DNA of 64,000 bases from contig NZ_JAJUOS010000003.1 of NCBI RefSeq assembly GCF_021378075.1, positions 248,001 to 312,000 of the forward strand, in the 5' to 3' direction. Origin of the DNA: Rhodobacter flavimaris. Its GTDB lineage: Bacteria; Pseudomonadota; Alphaproteobacteria; Rhodobacterales; Rhodobacteraceae. The stretch's first letter is position 1. Every line of letters starts with the position of its first letter. Under the pieces are notes generated by a model. That model worked only from the letters and a program-made list of their open reading frames with translations, was not told the origin of the DNA and searched no databases. Positions 8,445 through 19,000 of the stretch are shown piece after piece. A program made the translations under genes and the position numbers.

Positions 8445-9233
8445 TCAGATGTTCTCGGACTGGGGCATGCCCAAGACGTGGTAGCCGCTGTCCACCATGA
8501 TGATATCACCGGTGGTGCAGGCCCCGTAGTCTGAGCACAGGAACACGGCCGCGCCACCGACCGATTCCAGCGTCGCATTGTGGCGCAGGGGCGCGTTCGC
8601 CTCGGTGTGGCGGTAGGTCTTGCGCGCGCCGCCGATGGCCGCACCCGCCAGCGTCTTCATCGGACCGGGCGAGACCGCATTCACGCGGATGCCCTGCGGC
8701 CCCAGATCGTTCGCCAGATAGCGCACGGCGCTTTCCAGCGCAGCCTTGGCCACGCCCATCACGTTGTAGAACGGCGTCACCCGGTTCGAGCCGCCATAGG
8801 TCAGCGTGATCAGCGAGCCGCCCTCGGGCATCAGCTCGGAGGCACGACGTGCTACGTCGATGAACGAGTAGCACGAGATCGCCAGCGAGTTCTTGAAGTT
8901 GTCGCGCGAGGTATTGATGAAACGCCCGGCCAGCTCGTTCTTGTCGGAATAGGCGATGGCATGGACCACGAAATCGAGGCTGCCCCATTCGTCCTTGATC
9001 CGCGCAAAGGCCGCATCCATCGAGGCGTCGTCATTCACGTCCACATCGACCAGGAAGGACGAGCCGACCGAGGCCGCCAGCGGCTCGACGCGCTTGCCGA
9101 AGGCCTCACCCTGGTAGGAAAACGCCAGTTCCGCGCCCTCTGCGGCCAGCGCCGAGGCGATGCCCCAGGCGATGGAACGCTCGTTGGCGACGCCCATGAC
9201 CAGCCCGCGCTTGCCCTTCATCAGATCGGCCAT
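8445..9233 (-). CDS. fabI: Enoyl-[acyl-carrier-protein] reductase (NADH)
   Basis: The last reduction of each type II fatty-acid elongation cycle: trans-2-enoyl-ACP to acyl-ACP. This short-chain-dehydrogenase-fold protein of 262 residues has the FabI-type cofactor start GKRGLVMGVANERSIAWGIA (residues 6-25), replacing the usual GxxxGxG. The active-site pair is in YGGSNRVTPFYNVMGVAKAALE (Tyr-x6-Lys, about 146-168), and SPGPMKTLA follows. It is the third gene of fabA-fabB-fabI, 4 bp from fabB. FabI is the triclosan target. Confidence 0.96.
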   Translation of the reverse strand: MADLMKGKRGLVMGVANERSIAWGIASALAAEGAELAFSYQGEAFGKRVEPLAASVGSSFLVDVDVNDDASMDAAFARIKDEWGSLDFVVHAIAYSDKNELAGRFINTSRDNFKNSLAISCYSFIDVARRASELMPEGGSLITLTYGGSNRVTPFYNVMGVAKAALESAVRYLANDLGPQGIRVNAVSPGPMKTLAGAAIGGARKTYRHTEANAPLRHNATLESVGGAAVFLCSDYGACTTGDIIMVDSGYHVLGMPQSENI

Positions 9234-9237
9234 CGCC

Positions 9238-10467
9238 TCAGTCCTTCAGCTTGCTCATGACCAGGGTGGCGTTGGTGCCACCGAAGCCGAAGCTGTTCGA
9301 CAGGATCGAGTCGAACTCGACATTCTCGCGCAGCGTGGTGGCGATTTCCTCGGGGTTGATCGCCGGATCAAGCTGGGTGACGTTGGCCGAGGCCGCGATG
9401 AAGCGGTTCTCCATCATCAGGAGCGAATAGATCGCCTCATGCACGCCGGTCGCGCCGAGCGAGTGGCCGGTGAGCGACTTGGTGGACGAGATCGGCGGCA
9501 CGTTGCCCTCGCCGAAGACGCGGCGGACGGCCTGCACCTCGGTCACGTCGCCTGCGGGGGTCGAGGTGCCGTGGGCGTTGATGTAGCTGATCTTGCGGCC
9601 TTCGGGCAGCGTGGACAGCGCCAGACGCATCGACCGCTCGCCGCCCTCACCGGAGGGGGCAACCATGTCGTAGCCATCCGAGGTTGCGCCGTAGCCGGTC
9701 AGTTCGGCATAGATCTTGGCGCCGCGGGCCTTGGCGTGCTCGTATTCCTCGAGCACGACGACACCACCACCACCGGCGATAACGAAGCCATCGCGGGTCG
9801 CATCGAACGCACGCGAGGCCGTGGTCGGCGCGTCGTTGTATTTCGAGCTCATGGCGCCCATCGCGTCGAACAGGCACGACAGCGTCCAGTCCAGTTCCTC
9901 GCCGCCGCCGGCGAAGACGATGTCCTGCTTACCCATCTGGATCAGTTCCGCGCCGTTGCCGATGCAATGCGCCGAGGTCGAGCAGGCCGAGGTGATCGAG
10001 TAGTTCACGCCCTTGATCTTGAACGGCGTGGCAAGGCAGGCCGAGTTGGTCGAGGACATGCAGCGCGTCACCATGAACGGGCCCATGCGCTTGGGGCTGC
10101 CCTTTTCCAGAACGATCCGGTGCGCCTCGAAGACGTTATGGGTGGACGGACCGCCCGAACCCATCACGAGGCCCGTGCGCGGGTTCGAGATATCGCCCTC
10201 CTCAAGGCCAGAGTCGGCGATCGCCTGCTCCATGGCGAGGAAGTTATAGGCCGCGCCCGCACCCATGAAGCGCAGGTTGCGCTTGTCGATATGGTCTTCC
10301 AGCACGATCTGCGGCATGCCGTGGACCTGGCTGCGGAAGCCATGCTCGGCGTATTCGGGGGCGAAAACGATGCCCGAGCGGCCCGCGCGCAGGCTGTCGG
10401 TGACTTCGGCGGCATTGTTGCCGATGGGCGAGACGATCCCCAGCCCGGTAATGACGACGCGGCGCAT
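9238..10467 (-). CDS. fabB: 3-oxoacyl-[acyl-carrier-protein] synthase I
   Basis: Condenses malonyl-ACP with acyl-ACP, including the cis-3-decenoyl-ACP made by FabA, and so feeds unsaturated fatty-acid synthesis. The 409-residue protein has the thiolase-fold catalytic triad of KAS I/II: Cys in [14 protein letters not shown] (about 163), His in [11 protein letters not shown] (about 298) and His in [12 protein letters not shown] (about 333). The glycine-rich end [13 protein letters not shown] is intact. Pairing with fabA (28 bp upstream) supports FabB over FabF. The long opposite-strand reading through this gene is a codon-bias shadow. Confidence 0.95.
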   Translation of the reverse strand: MRRVVITGLGIVSPIGNNAAEVTDSLRAGRSGIVFAPEYAEHGFRSQVHGMPQIVLEDHIDKRNLRFMGAGAAYNFLAMEQAIADSGLEEGDISNPRTGLVMGSGGPSTHNVFEAHRIVLEKGSPKRMGPFMVTRCMSSTNSACLATPFKIKGVNYSITSACSTSAHCIGNGAELIQMGKQDIVFAGGGEELDWTLSCLFDAMGAMSSKYNDAPTTASRAFDATRDGFVIAGGGGVVVLEEYEHAKARGAKIYAELTGYGATSDGYDMVAPSGEGGERSMRLALSTLPEGRKISYINAHGTSTPAGDVTEVQAVRRVFGEGNVPPISSTKSLTGHSLGATGVHEAIYSLLMMENRFIAASANVTQLDPAINPEEIATTLRENVEFDSILSNSFGFGGTNATLVMSKLKD

Positions 10468-10494
10468 GTGCGGCCTCCTGTAGTAAGAAAGGGA

Positions 10495-11004
10495 TCAGCT
10501 CTCGGAGAGAGCCACCTTCATGTCCTTGACCTGGTAGATAACCTCGCCATCGGCTTCGACGATGCCGTCGGCCACGCCCATGGTCAGGCGGCGGGTCTGA
10601 ATGGCCTTGGTGAAATCGACCTTGTAGGTCAGCATCTTGCGGTCGGGGCGCACCATGCCGGTCAGCTTGACCTCCCCCACGCCGAGCGCATAGCCGCGCC
10701 CCTGCCATCCACGCCAGCCGAGGTTGAAGCCGGTCAGCTGCCACAGGCCGTCAAGACCAAGGCAGCCGGGCATGATCGGGTTGCCGGGGAAATGGCACTC
10801 GAAAAACCACAGGTCGGGGGTGATGTCGAACTCGGCCACGACGTGACCCTTGCCATGCAGACCGCCATCGCCCGAGATCTCGGTGATACGGTCCATCATC
10901 AGCATCGGCGGCGCGGGAAGCTGGGCATTACCCGGCCCGAACAACTCGCCGCGCGCGCATTTCAAAAGGTCTTCTTTACCGAAGCTTGTCGGAAAGCCTG
11001 TCAT
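10495..11004 (-). CDS. fabA: 3-hydroxydecanoyl-ACP dehydratase/isomerase
   Basis: Dehydrates 3-hydroxyacyl-ACP and isomerises trans-2- to cis-3-decenoyl-ACP, the branch point to unsaturated fatty acids. The 169-residue length is standard. The active-site His is in [19 protein letters not shown] (about residues 68-86), with the Asp partner in the GLD end typical of FabA rather than FabZ. It is the first gene of fabA-fabB-fabI. The divergent irr gene starts 150 bp away, so the gap 11005-11154 must hold both promoters. Confidence 0.96.
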   Translation of the reverse strand: MTGFPTSFGKEDLLKCARGELFGPGNAQLPAPPMLMMDRITEISGDGGLHGKGHVVAEFDITPDLWFFECHFPGNPIMPGCLGLDGLWQLTGFNLGWRGWQGRGYALGVGEVKLTGMVRPDRKMLTYKVDFTKAIQTRRLTMGVADGIVEADGEVIYQVKDMKVALSES

Positions 11005-11154
11005 CGGCTTTTTCCCCCCATTGCTCTTTCCTCATCCCTCTAGCACCCGCAAAGCTGCGCGCGCAAGGGCCGTGGACGCGCAGCGATAACGCTCACATAA
11101 CGAAAAGTCATTGAAATAAGGGCGCGTGGCAACATATAAACCGGCAAGGGAGAC

Positions 11155-11580
11155 ATGACCTTGATGACGACAATCGCGATGCAACGTGGCCAGAAATGGC
11201 TGACCGAAGGCGGGCTGCGCCCGACACGCCAGCGCCTGTCGCTTGCCTCACTTCTGGTGGGCGATGGCCATGACCGCCACGTCACCGCCGAGGGCCTTTA
11301 TGCCGCGGCCCTCGAGTCCGGAGAGAAGGTGTCGCTTGCCACGGTCTACAACACGCTGCGCGCCTTCTGTGACGCCGGGTTGATGCATGAAATCACCGTG
11401 GACGGCACGCGTTCCTACTTCGACACGCGCATGGACGACCATCCGCATTTCTTCTGGGAAGACGAGAACCTGCTCTCGGACGCCCCGGCGGAGGAACTGG
11501 AACTGGCCCGCATCCCGGCCCCGCCCGCGGGCGCCGAGATCACCCGCGTCGATGTGATCATCCGCGTCCGCAAGGCCTGA
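11155..11580 (+). CDS. irr: Iron response regulator Irr (Fur family)
   Basis: A 141-residue Fur-superfamily repressor/activator. In alphaproteobacteria Irr, not Fur, is the main iron regulator; it senses iron through heme availability. The winged helix is at residues 20-85 (GLRPTRQRLSLASLL..., SLATVYNTLRAFCDAGLM). The dimer domain has DDHPHFFWEDENL in place of the HHHFF motif of rhizobial Irr, so two His of the proposed heme site remain. No N-terminal heme-regulatory Cys-Pro is seen, as usual outside Bradyrhizobium. An AAGGGA site precedes the ATG. The irr-fabA neighbourhood recurs in Rhodobacteraceae. Confidence 0.9.
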   Translation: MTLMTTIAMQRGQKWLTEGGLRPTRQRLSLASLLVGDGHDRHVTAEGLYAAALESGEKVSLATVYNTLRAFCDAGLMHEITVDGTRSYFDTRMDDHPHFFWEDENLLSDAPAEELELARIPAPPAGAEITRVDVIIRVRKA

Positions 11581-11595
11581 CGCCCCCCAACACCC

Positions 11596-11901
11596 TCAGT
11601 AAATGTGCTGGATCGCCGCGAGTTTCGCGACGGCCTTCGCCGGACCTTCGACATAGGCCCTGTGCGCGGGACTGGCGAGGTAGCGGCGAAACGCTGCCTC
11701 ATCTTCGAAATCAGCGACCATAACGAAATCGTGGTGGTTCGGGCCGCTGCCGACATTCTCGCCGCAGATCAGCGACCGCACCTCGGGCACCTGGGTCGCG
11801 AACCCGCGCACGGCATCCATGACCGCTGCACGCTCTTCATCACTTGCCTCGGGTTTGAAACAAACCATCACGACATGACGGAACAAGGGCGCCTCCTGCA
11901 A
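11596..11901 (-). CDS. Dabb-family stress-responsive alpha/beta-barrel protein
   Basis: A 101-residue protein with the dimeric A/B barrel pattern: HVVMVCFKPEASDEERAAVMDAVRGFATQVPEVRSL, then HHDFVMVADFEDEAAFRRYLASPAHRAYVE. Members are ferredoxin-like-fold dimers, some of them enzymes in secondary metabolism, most of unknown role. It is transcribed alone, convergent with irr, 15 bp from its stop. Confidence 0.88.
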   Translation of the reverse strand: MQEAPLFRHVVMVCFKPEASDEERAAVMDAVRGFATQVPEVRSLICGENVGSGPNHHDFVMVADFEDEAAFRRYLASPAHRAYVEGPAKAVAKLAAIQHIY

Positions 11902-11969
11902 TTCATGCCTCGGCCGATATTAACACCCCGCGCCGGGCGCGGTCTGCTATCTTCGGCGCTGAAATGAAA

Positions 11970-11991
11970 AAGGCGCCCAAGCGGGCGCCTT
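11970..11991 (-). terminator. Rho-independent terminator of efp
   Basis: A 9-bp perfect stem (AAGGCGCCC / GGGCGCCTT) with loop AAGC, followed on the minus strand by a T-run (complement of 11967-11971). It lies 23 bases past the efp stop. Confidence 0.85.
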
Positions 11992-12014
11992 CCCAATGCG
12001 ATACTGCGCGCGGA

Positions 12015-12584
12015 TCAGTCTTTCGCGCGCTCGACATAAGAGTTGTCGGTCGTGTTGATCACGATGCGGGTGCCCACGCCGATATGCGGCGGAACCATGA
12101 CGCGGATGCCGCCCGTGCAGGTGGCCGGCTTGTAGGACGACGAGGCGGTCTGCCCCTTGACGACCGGCTCGGTTTCTTCGACTTCGACGGTGACTTTCTG
12201 CGGCAGTTCGATCGACAGCGCCACGCCTTCATGGGTCAGCATCCACACGCGGATACCGTCGCGCAGGTGAACCTTGGCGTCGCCCACCACGTCTTCCGAC
12301 ACGGTGATCTGGTCGTAGGTCTCGGGGTTCATGAAGTGGTAGCCTTCGCCATCCTCGTAAAGGAAGTCGAATTCGTTCTCGTCCACATGGGCCTTCTCGA
12401 CCGAGTCAACGGTGCGCCAACGCTCCGAGACCTTCACGCCGTCCGAAATGCGACGCATCTCGACCTGGGTCACCGAGTTGCCTTTGCCCGGATGGACGTT
12501 TTCAGCGGTGAGAACGATGTAGAGAACGCCATCCATGTCGATGACGTTGCCCTTGCGGATCGAGGAGGCGATCACTTTTGCCAT
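12015..12584 (-). CDS. efp: Translation elongation factor P
   Basis: EF-P binds between the P and E sites and rescues ribosomes stalled on polyproline stretches. The 189-residue, three-domain protein has the modification loop HPGKGNS with Lys at position 34, the same number as in E. coli. Lys34 is the substrate of (beta-)lysylation by EpmA, whose gene starts divergently 97 bp away. The domain III signature [25 protein letters not shown] region and the C-terminal [17 protein letters not shown] are normal. It has its own terminator. Confidence 0.97.
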   Translation of the reverse strand: MAKVIASSIRKGNVIDMDGVLYIVLTAENVHPGKGNSVTQVEMRRISDGVKVSERWRTVDSVEKAHVDENEFDFLYEDGEGYHFMNPETYDQITVSEDVVGDAKVHLRDGIRVWMLTHEGVALSIELPQKVTVEVEETEPVVKGQTASSSYKPATCTGGIRVMVPPHIGVGTRIVINTTDNSYVERAKD

Positions 12585-12680
12585 GGGTAGTGTCCTTGAT
12601 GAGTTTAGACAGGCTCTGGCGCCCGGATGGCGAAGCGCCTAAACCATCCCGGACCAGATTTCCAGCGAAAAGCCTGTTTC

Positions 12681-13745
12681 ATGAGCCAGACCCCGTGGTG
12701 GAGCCCTGAACGTCACGCCGACCGCCGCCCGGCGCTGTTGGCGCGCAACCGTATCCAGAACGCGATCCGGGGCTGGTTGGCGCAGCAGGACTTCCTTGAG
12801 GTCGACCCCGTCGCGCTGCAAATCAGCCCCGGCAACGAGGCGCACCTGCATGGCTTCGAGACCCGCGCCATCGGCAATGACGGCGTCGCCCATCCGATGT
12901 ATCTGCACACCAGCCCCGAATTCGCGATGAAAAAGCTGCTGGCCGCGGGCGAGCAGCGCATCTTCGCCTTCACCCATGTCTGGCGCAACCGCGAGCGTGG
13001 CGCGCTGCACAGCCCCGAGTTCGCCATGCTCGAATGGTATCGCGTGGGCGAGGATTACACCGTTCTGATGCAGGACTGCGCGGCGATGCTGCGACTGGCA
13101 GCGCAGGCGGCGGGCAGCACCGTCCTGCGCTTTCGCGGCATCGAATGCGACCCTTTCGCCGAACCCGAGCGGCTAAGCGTGGCCGAGGCGTTCGCGCGCT
13201 ACGCGGGCCTCGACCTGCTGGCGACCTGCGACGGCGCCGAGACCGATGCCGCAGCCCTGCGCGCGCAATGCCGCGCGGCGGGTATCAAGGTGCGTGAGGA
13301 TGACACCTGGTCTTTCCTGCTCGCGAAGGTTCTGGTCGGGAAGGTCGAGCCGCATCTGGGCCATGGCCGCCCGACCGTGCTTGACCGCTACCCCGCCGCC
13401 GAGGCCGCGCTGGCCCGCCCTGCCCCCGATGATGCCCGCGTGGCCGAACGGTTCGAACTTTACGCCTGCGGGGTCGAGCTCGCGAACGGCTTTGGCGAGC
13501 TGACCAACCCCGTTGAACAACGCCGCCGCTTCGCGCTGGAGATGGACGAGAAGCAGGCGATCTATGGCGAGCGTTACCCGATCGACGAGGATTTCCTGTC
13601 CGCGCTGGCGCTGATGCCACCCGCCTCGGGGATCGCGCTTGGATTTGACCGGTTGGCGATGCTGGCGACCTCGGCGCCGAAGATCGACGATGTGATCTGG
13701 ACCCCGGTGGCCGAGCCTCAGTCGAAGGGCGACAGCAGCCGGTAA
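12681..13745 (+). CDS. epmA: EF-P lysine aminoacylase EpmA (GenX/PoxA)
   Basis: A truncated class II lysyl-tRNA synthetase that attaches lysine to Lys34 of EF-P instead of tRNA. The 354-residue protein has only the catalytic domain. Motif 2 is FRFAFTHVWRNRERGALHSPEFAMLEWY-like (around residues 95-120), and motif 3 is GIALGFDRLAML (around 320). The N-terminal anticodon-binding OB domain of LysS is absent, as in the EpmA family. The ATG at 12681 fits the family start (MSQTPWWSPERHADRRPAL). No epmB (KamA-like lysine 2,3-aminomutase) follows; the next gene is convergent and overlaps its end by 28 bp. Confidence 0.93.
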   Translation: MSQTPWWSPERHADRRPALLARNRIQNAIRGWLAQQDFLEVDPVALQISPGNEAHLHGFETRAIGNDGVAHPMYLHTSPEFAMKKLLAAGEQRIFAFTHVWRNRERGALHSPEFAMLEWYRVGEDYTVLMQDCAAMLRLAAQAAGSTVLRFRGIECDPFAEPERLSVAEAFARYAGLDLLATCDGAETDAAALRAQCRAAGIKVREDDTWSFLLAKVLVGKVEPHLGHGRPTVLDRYPAAEAALARPAPDDARVAERFELYACGVELANGFGELTNPVEQRRRFALEMDEKQAIYGERYPIDEDFLSALALMPPASGIALGFDRLAMLATSAPKIDDVIWTPVAEPQSKGDSSR

Positions 13746-14107
13746 AGCTGCAACACCTCAAGCGGCACGACCTCGAGCGTGCGGCGATGCGTGGCCTCCA
13801 GTAAGACCTGGGGCGCGCAGCCCTCGTCATGCGCCTCGAGGAACCGGCCCGCGCAGAGGCACCAGCGATCGCCGGGTTTCAGCCCTGGAAAGGCGAACTC
13901 GGGGCGTGGGGTGGTCAGGTCATTGCCGACATAGCTCGACCAGGCCAGGAACTCCGGGTTCACCACCACGCAGACGGTATGCGCGCCAGCATCCTCCCAA
14001 CAGGTGTTGCAGTGGCCGTCGCGGAAAAAGCCGGTGCGCGGCTCCATCGAGCAGGGCTCGAGCGGGCCACCCAGCACGTTCACCGAAGGCTCCATTTCCA
14101 TCCGCAC
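13718..14107 (-). CDS. DUF2237 family protein
   Basis: A 129-residue protein that follows the DUF2237 pattern closely: NVLGGPLEPCSMEPRTGFFRDGHCNT (split over residues 10-36), then the GNDLTTP and FPGLKPGDRWCLCAGR blocks and APQVLLEATHRRTLE. The several conserved Cys may bind metal; the function is unknown. The start is uncertain: a GTG at 14107 or ATGs 6 and 12 bases later. Its 3' end overlaps epmA by 28 bp in the convergent direction. Confidence 0.88.
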   Translation of the reverse strand: MRMEMEPSVNVLGGPLEPCSMEPRTGFFRDGHCNTCWEDAGAHTVCVVVNPEFLAWSSYVGNDLTTPRPEFAFPGLKPGDRWCLCAGRFLEAHDEGCAPQVLLEATHRRTLEVVPLEVLQLYRLLSPFD

Positions 14108-14162
14108 ACCCCGTCTGGCTTCCTTGCCCGAGCGTCTCGCCCCGCTCCGGCAAAGTCAACGC

Positions 14163-15323
14163 TCAGTTCACCCCGGCAATGCGGCGGAACATGGCGAGGT
14201 TTTCGGCATCCGCGCCGGAATCCTCGAAATTGCGATCCGCCATATTGACGGCGATGACAACGCGGGCGGCCGGATTGACGTAGATATGCTGGCCATAAAT
14301 CCCGCGCGCCATGTAGTCGTTGCCGTGCGCGGCATTATCCACCGGCACCCACCACTGATAGCCATAGCCCGCCCCACCCGGAGCCTGATGCGCGGTCGAA
14401 GCCCGTACCCAGTCGGCGGGCACGATCTGCCGACCGTTCCAGAACCCCTCTTGCAGGAACATCTGCCCAACCCGCGCATAATCCCGCGTGCGCAGGTTCA
14501 GCCCGCCCAACACGAAGGCCGTGCCCTCGCCATCGGTCAGCATCTCGGGCGCGGCCTCCAACCCCATCGGGCGGATGATGCGCTCGACCATCAGATCGGT
14601 CGGGTCGCGCCCGGTCGCCCCCGCGATCACCATCCCCAGCACATGCGTGTCGATCGAGACGTAATGCATCCGCGCGCCGGGCGCCGCGGCCCGCACCGCC
14701 AGTGACGCCGCGAATTCGTTCATCGAGCCGCCAAGCGCAAGAACGCGCCCCATCCGGTTGATATCGCTGTTGAAGTCCAGATAATCCTCGTCGAAGGCCA
14801 CGCCCGAGGACATGGTCAGCACATCGCGGATCGTCGCGCCATCATAGGCCGAACCCTTCAGCGAGGGCACGTAATCCACCACCTGCCGATCCAGATCGGG
14901 GATCGTGCCATCGGCCTGCAAGGTGCCAAACACCGCCGAAAGCACCGATTTCGCCATCGACCAGCTGATCCGCAGATCCTCGGGCGCGGTGCTGCGATGA
15001 TAGCTTTCATGCACCATGCGCCCGTCGCGCAAAACGACCAGAGCGGTGACCCATCGCCGCTCGATCCAGTCGCCCGCATCGGACGGCAGCGCCTCGGGGG
15101 TGCCCGGTTCAAGCGCCGACACGGGCCCGTCGCCGCGATCCAGCACGCGGTAATGGAACAGCTGATCCATATGCGAGAAATTCTGAACGATGCGCTCCGC
15201 CTCGAACAGGCTGTTCACCGCCATGAGCCGCGCGATCTCTTCGCGTTTCCAGACGGCCATCGCGGCGGTCAAAGCCACGACAACCACGATGACCTTTAGC
15301 CCGATCCGCAGAACCCGCCGCAT
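14163..15323 (-). CDS. Serine hydrolase, class C beta-lactamase-related
   Basis: A 386-residue protein with an N-terminal membrane anchor or signal (VLRIGLKVIVVVVALTAAMAV) and a beta-lactamase/transpeptidase-fold domain. The nucleophile motif SxxK is SMAK near residue 123, and the YxN-like motif is YVS near 225. The C-terminal part has RGIYGQHIYVNPAARVVIAV, the usual end of this family. Related proteins include esterases, 6-aminohexanoate-dimer hydrolase (NylB) and D-aminopeptidases, so the substrate is open. The ATG at 15323 is chosen because GGAGGGACAG precedes it. Confidence 0.85.
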   Translation of the reverse strand: MRRVLRIGLKVIVVVVALTAAMAVWKREEIARLMAVNSLFEAERIVQNFSHMDQLFHYRVLDRGDGPVSALEPGTPEALPSDAGDWIERRWVTALVVLRDGRMVHESYHRSTAPEDLRISWSMAKSVLSAVFGTLQADGTIPDLDRQVVDYVPSLKGSAYDGATIRDVLTMSSGVAFDEDYLDFNSDINRMGRVLALGGSMNEFAASLAVRAAAPGARMHYVSIDTHVLGMVIAGATGRDPTDLMVERIIRPMGLEAAPEMLTDGEGTAFVLGGLNLRTRDYARVGQMFLQEGFWNGRQIVPADWVRASTAHQAPGGAGYGYQWWVPVDNAAHGNDYMARGIYGQHIYVNPAARVVIAVNMADRNFEDSGADAENLAMFRRIAGVN

Positions 15324-15404
15324 CTGTCCCTCCCCCATGCGCTATGCCGCAAGGCAACCACGCCAAGGCCGCGTCGGGCAAGCAAAACGCAGGGTCACGC
15401 GCCG

Positions 15405-15896
15405 CTAATAGATGTAGCGGATCTGCTCGGACCAGTAGCGCTCCATCCGGCGCAGAGTGCGGTTCATATCGGTCATCGCCTCGGCGGTGATGACGGATTG
15501 ATCCTGCATCCCGGTCGCGTGGCGCTCGAACAGATCGCCCACCGCCGCGCGCATCTCGCGCCCCTTCTCGGTCAGCCGCACCCGGACCGAGCGGCGGTCG
15601 ATCTCGCTGCGCTGGTGATGCATGTAGCCCGCATCGACCAGCTTCTTGAGGTTATAGGAGACGTTCGAGCCCTGATAGTAACCGCGCGTCTTAAGCTCGC
15701 CCGCCGTCACCTCGTTGTCGCCGATGTTGAACAGCAAGAGCGCCTGAACCGGGTTGATCTCCAGCAGGTTCAACCGCTCGAATTCGTCCTTAATCACGTC
15801 GAGCAGCAAGCGATGCAGCCGCTCGACCAGCGCGAGGCTGTCTAGGTAGCCCGCCACCAGGCCCGGCGCGACGGGCAAAGGGGTCTGAAATGTCAT
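15405..15896 (-). CDS. ldtR: MarR-family transcriptional regulator LdtR
   Basis: A 163-residue winged-helix protein. The recognition region ELKTRGYYQGSNVSYNLKKLVDAGYMHHQRSEIDRRSVRVRLTEKG (split over residues 70-120) matches what I remember of LdtR of Candidatus Liberibacter and Rhizobiales very well. LdtR controls an L,D-transpeptidase gene and osmotic-stress tolerance there. No ldt gene is adjacent here, so its targets lie elsewhere. It is a single gene on the minus strand, 60 bp ahead of sdhE. Confidence 0.85.
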   Translation of the reverse strand: MTFQTPLPVAPGLVAGYLDSLALVERLHRLLLDVIKDEFERLNLLEINPVQALLLFNIGDNEVTAGELKTRGYYQGSNVSYNLKKLVDAGYMHHQRSEIDRRSVRVRLTEKGREMRAAVGDLFERHATGMQDQSVITAEAMTDMNRTLRRMERYWSEQIRYIY

Positions 15897-15956
15897 GCGT
15901 TTCTCCGCCAGTCTCGGAAGCTGGACCGAGACTGGACGAAAAACGCAAATGATCGG

Positions 15957-16234
15957 TTAAGCGTTCCCGACCGGCGTGTGGCGCGTCTTGGCGAAACCCG
16001 CAATCTCAGTCAGCAGGTCGAGATATTGCGGCGGGCAAGGCTGCGCGCCCGACACCCAAGGGTAAAGATCCTGATCGTTCTCTTCGAGCAGCGCATCGTA
16101 AAGTTCGAGCGTGGCAGCATCCATCCCGGCCAGCTTCTCGTCCGCCCAGGGGCCGAGGATCAGGTCCATCTCCTTGGTGCCGCGGCGCCAGCTCCGCATC
16201 CGCATCCGCTTGAGACGCGCCTCTGCCGTTTCGC

Positions 16235-16238
<4 letters not shown>
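15957..16238 (-). CDS. sdhE: FAD assembly factor SdhE
   Basis: A 93-residue helical protein that helps attach FAD covalently to the succinate dehydrogenase flavoprotein. The family motif RGxxE is present as RRGTKEMD (Arg19, Gly20, Glu23), followed by LILGPWADEKL and LYDALLEENDQDLYPWVSG. Older annotation calls it CptB or DUF339. Its ATG overlaps the stop of the upstream XRE-type gene by 4 bp, so the two are translationally coupled. Confidence 0.93.
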
Positions 16239-17898
<1,660 letters not shown>

Positions 17899-17920
17899 GT
17901 TCAGATACTGGAACAGGAAA

Positions 17921-17946
17921 GGCGCGCAACCGGTTGGTTGCGCGCC
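17921..17946. terminator. Bidirectional terminator between aatA and threonine aldolase
   Basis: A perfect 11-bp stem (GGCGCGCAACC / GGTTGCGCGCC) with loop GGTT, followed by ATTTT on the plus side and preceded by A's that give TTT on the minus side. It sits between two convergent genes and can serve both. Confidence 0.85.
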
Positions 17947-17950
17947 ATTT

Positions 17951-19000
17951 TCATGAGATCAGCGACAGGAAGGCCTCGATCTCGGCCTCGGTCGTGGCCC
18001 AGGAACAGACCAGCCGGGCGGCCAGCGGTTCCTCGCCCGGGCCATCGAGCGGCTGATCGAAGGGCCAGAGGTAATAGGCCGCCCCGCCCGCCTGCGCGCG
18101 CACATGGGCCGCACGCGGGAAGGCGGCGAAAACGGCGTTCGCCTCCGTCGGATGGACAAGCTTTGCCCCCGGCGCGGCCTGCACCCCTTCGGAGAGCTTC
18201 GCCGCCATCACGTTGGCGTGGCGGGCAAGGTGCAGCCACAGATCGCCCTCAAGATAGGCCTGCATTTGTGCAGCCAGGAAACGGTGCTTCGAGAACAGAT
18301 GCCCACCGCGCTTGCGGCGCAGTTCGAACTCCTGCGCGCGGGCTGGATCGAAGATCACGACAGCCTCGACGCCCATGCAGCCATTCTTGGTGCCGCCAAA
18401 GCTGAGCACATCGACACCCGCGCGCCATGTCATCTCGGCAGGCGTGCAACCGGCGGCAACGAGCGCATTGGCGAAACGCGCCCCATCCATATGCACCGGC
18501 AGGTGAAAATCGCGCGCAACATCGCAGAGCGCCTTGACCTCGGCGGGGGTATAGACCGCCCCTGCCTCGGTCGCATTGGTGATCGAGACCATCCCGCGCT
18601 GCACGTTATGCACGCCGCCCCGCCCGGTATGCGCAACGGTGCGGCGCAACGCCTGCGGCTCCATCCTGGCATGGGCGCCATCGACCAGGACGAGTTTCGA
18701 TCCGCCGGTGTAGAACTCGGGCGCGCCGCATTCATCCTCTTCGATATGGGCGTTGCGGTGGCAGAACACCGCGCCCCAAGGATCGGTCAGGATCGCGCAG
18801 GACAGCGCATTGGCGGCGGTACCCGTGGCGACCAGATAGACACGGGCCTCGGGTGCCTCGAAAATATCGCGAATCCGGGCCTCGACCGCGCGGGTCAGCG
18901 GGTCATTTCCGTAAGACGGCTGATGCCCCCCATTCGCGCGAGCCAGCGCCGCCATGATCTGCGGAGCCGCGCCGGAAGTATTGTCAGAGGCGAAATTCAT
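17951..19000 (-). CDS. Low-specificity threonine aldolase / beta-eliminating lyase
   Basis: A 349-residue fold-type I PLP enzyme that splits threonine or allo-threonine into glycine and acetaldehyde. Signs are FASDNTSGAAPQIM at the start, SYGNDPLTRAVEARI around 30, PVHMDGARFANAL around 165 (Asp that binds the PLP nitrogen) and the Schiff-base Lys in LSFGGTKNGCMG around 200. The ATG at 19000 matches the family start. It overlaps the upstream YcgN-like gene by 4 bp. Confidence 0.9.
   Translation of the reverse strand: MNFASDNTSGAAPQIMAALARANGGHQPSYGNDPLTRAVEARIRDIFEAPEARVYLVATGTAANALSCAILTDPWGAVFCHRNAHIEEDECGAPEFYTGGSKLVLVDGAHARMEPQALRRTVAHTGRGGVHNVQRGMVSITNATEAGAVYTPAEVKALCDVARDFHLPVHMDGARFANALVAAGCTPAEMTWRAGVDVLSFGGTKNGCMGVEAVVIFDPARAQEFELRRKRGGHLFSKHRFLAAQMQAYLEGDLWLHLARHANVMAAKLSEGVQAAPGAKLVHPTEANAVFAAFPRAAHVRAQAGGAAYYLWPFDQPLDGPGEEPLAARLVCSWATTEAEIEAFLSLIS

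Noticed and set aside
9160..11043. 627-codon open frame on the plus strand
   Set aside because: It is an antisense shadow of fabI, fabB and fabA, caused by strong GC bias at third positions. Its translation is Arg/Gly/His-rich and has no family pattern.
11155..11580. Fur or Zur instead of Irr
   Set aside because: The HPHFF segment, lack of the usual Fur metal-binding His/Cys set and the position beside fabA fit Irr better.
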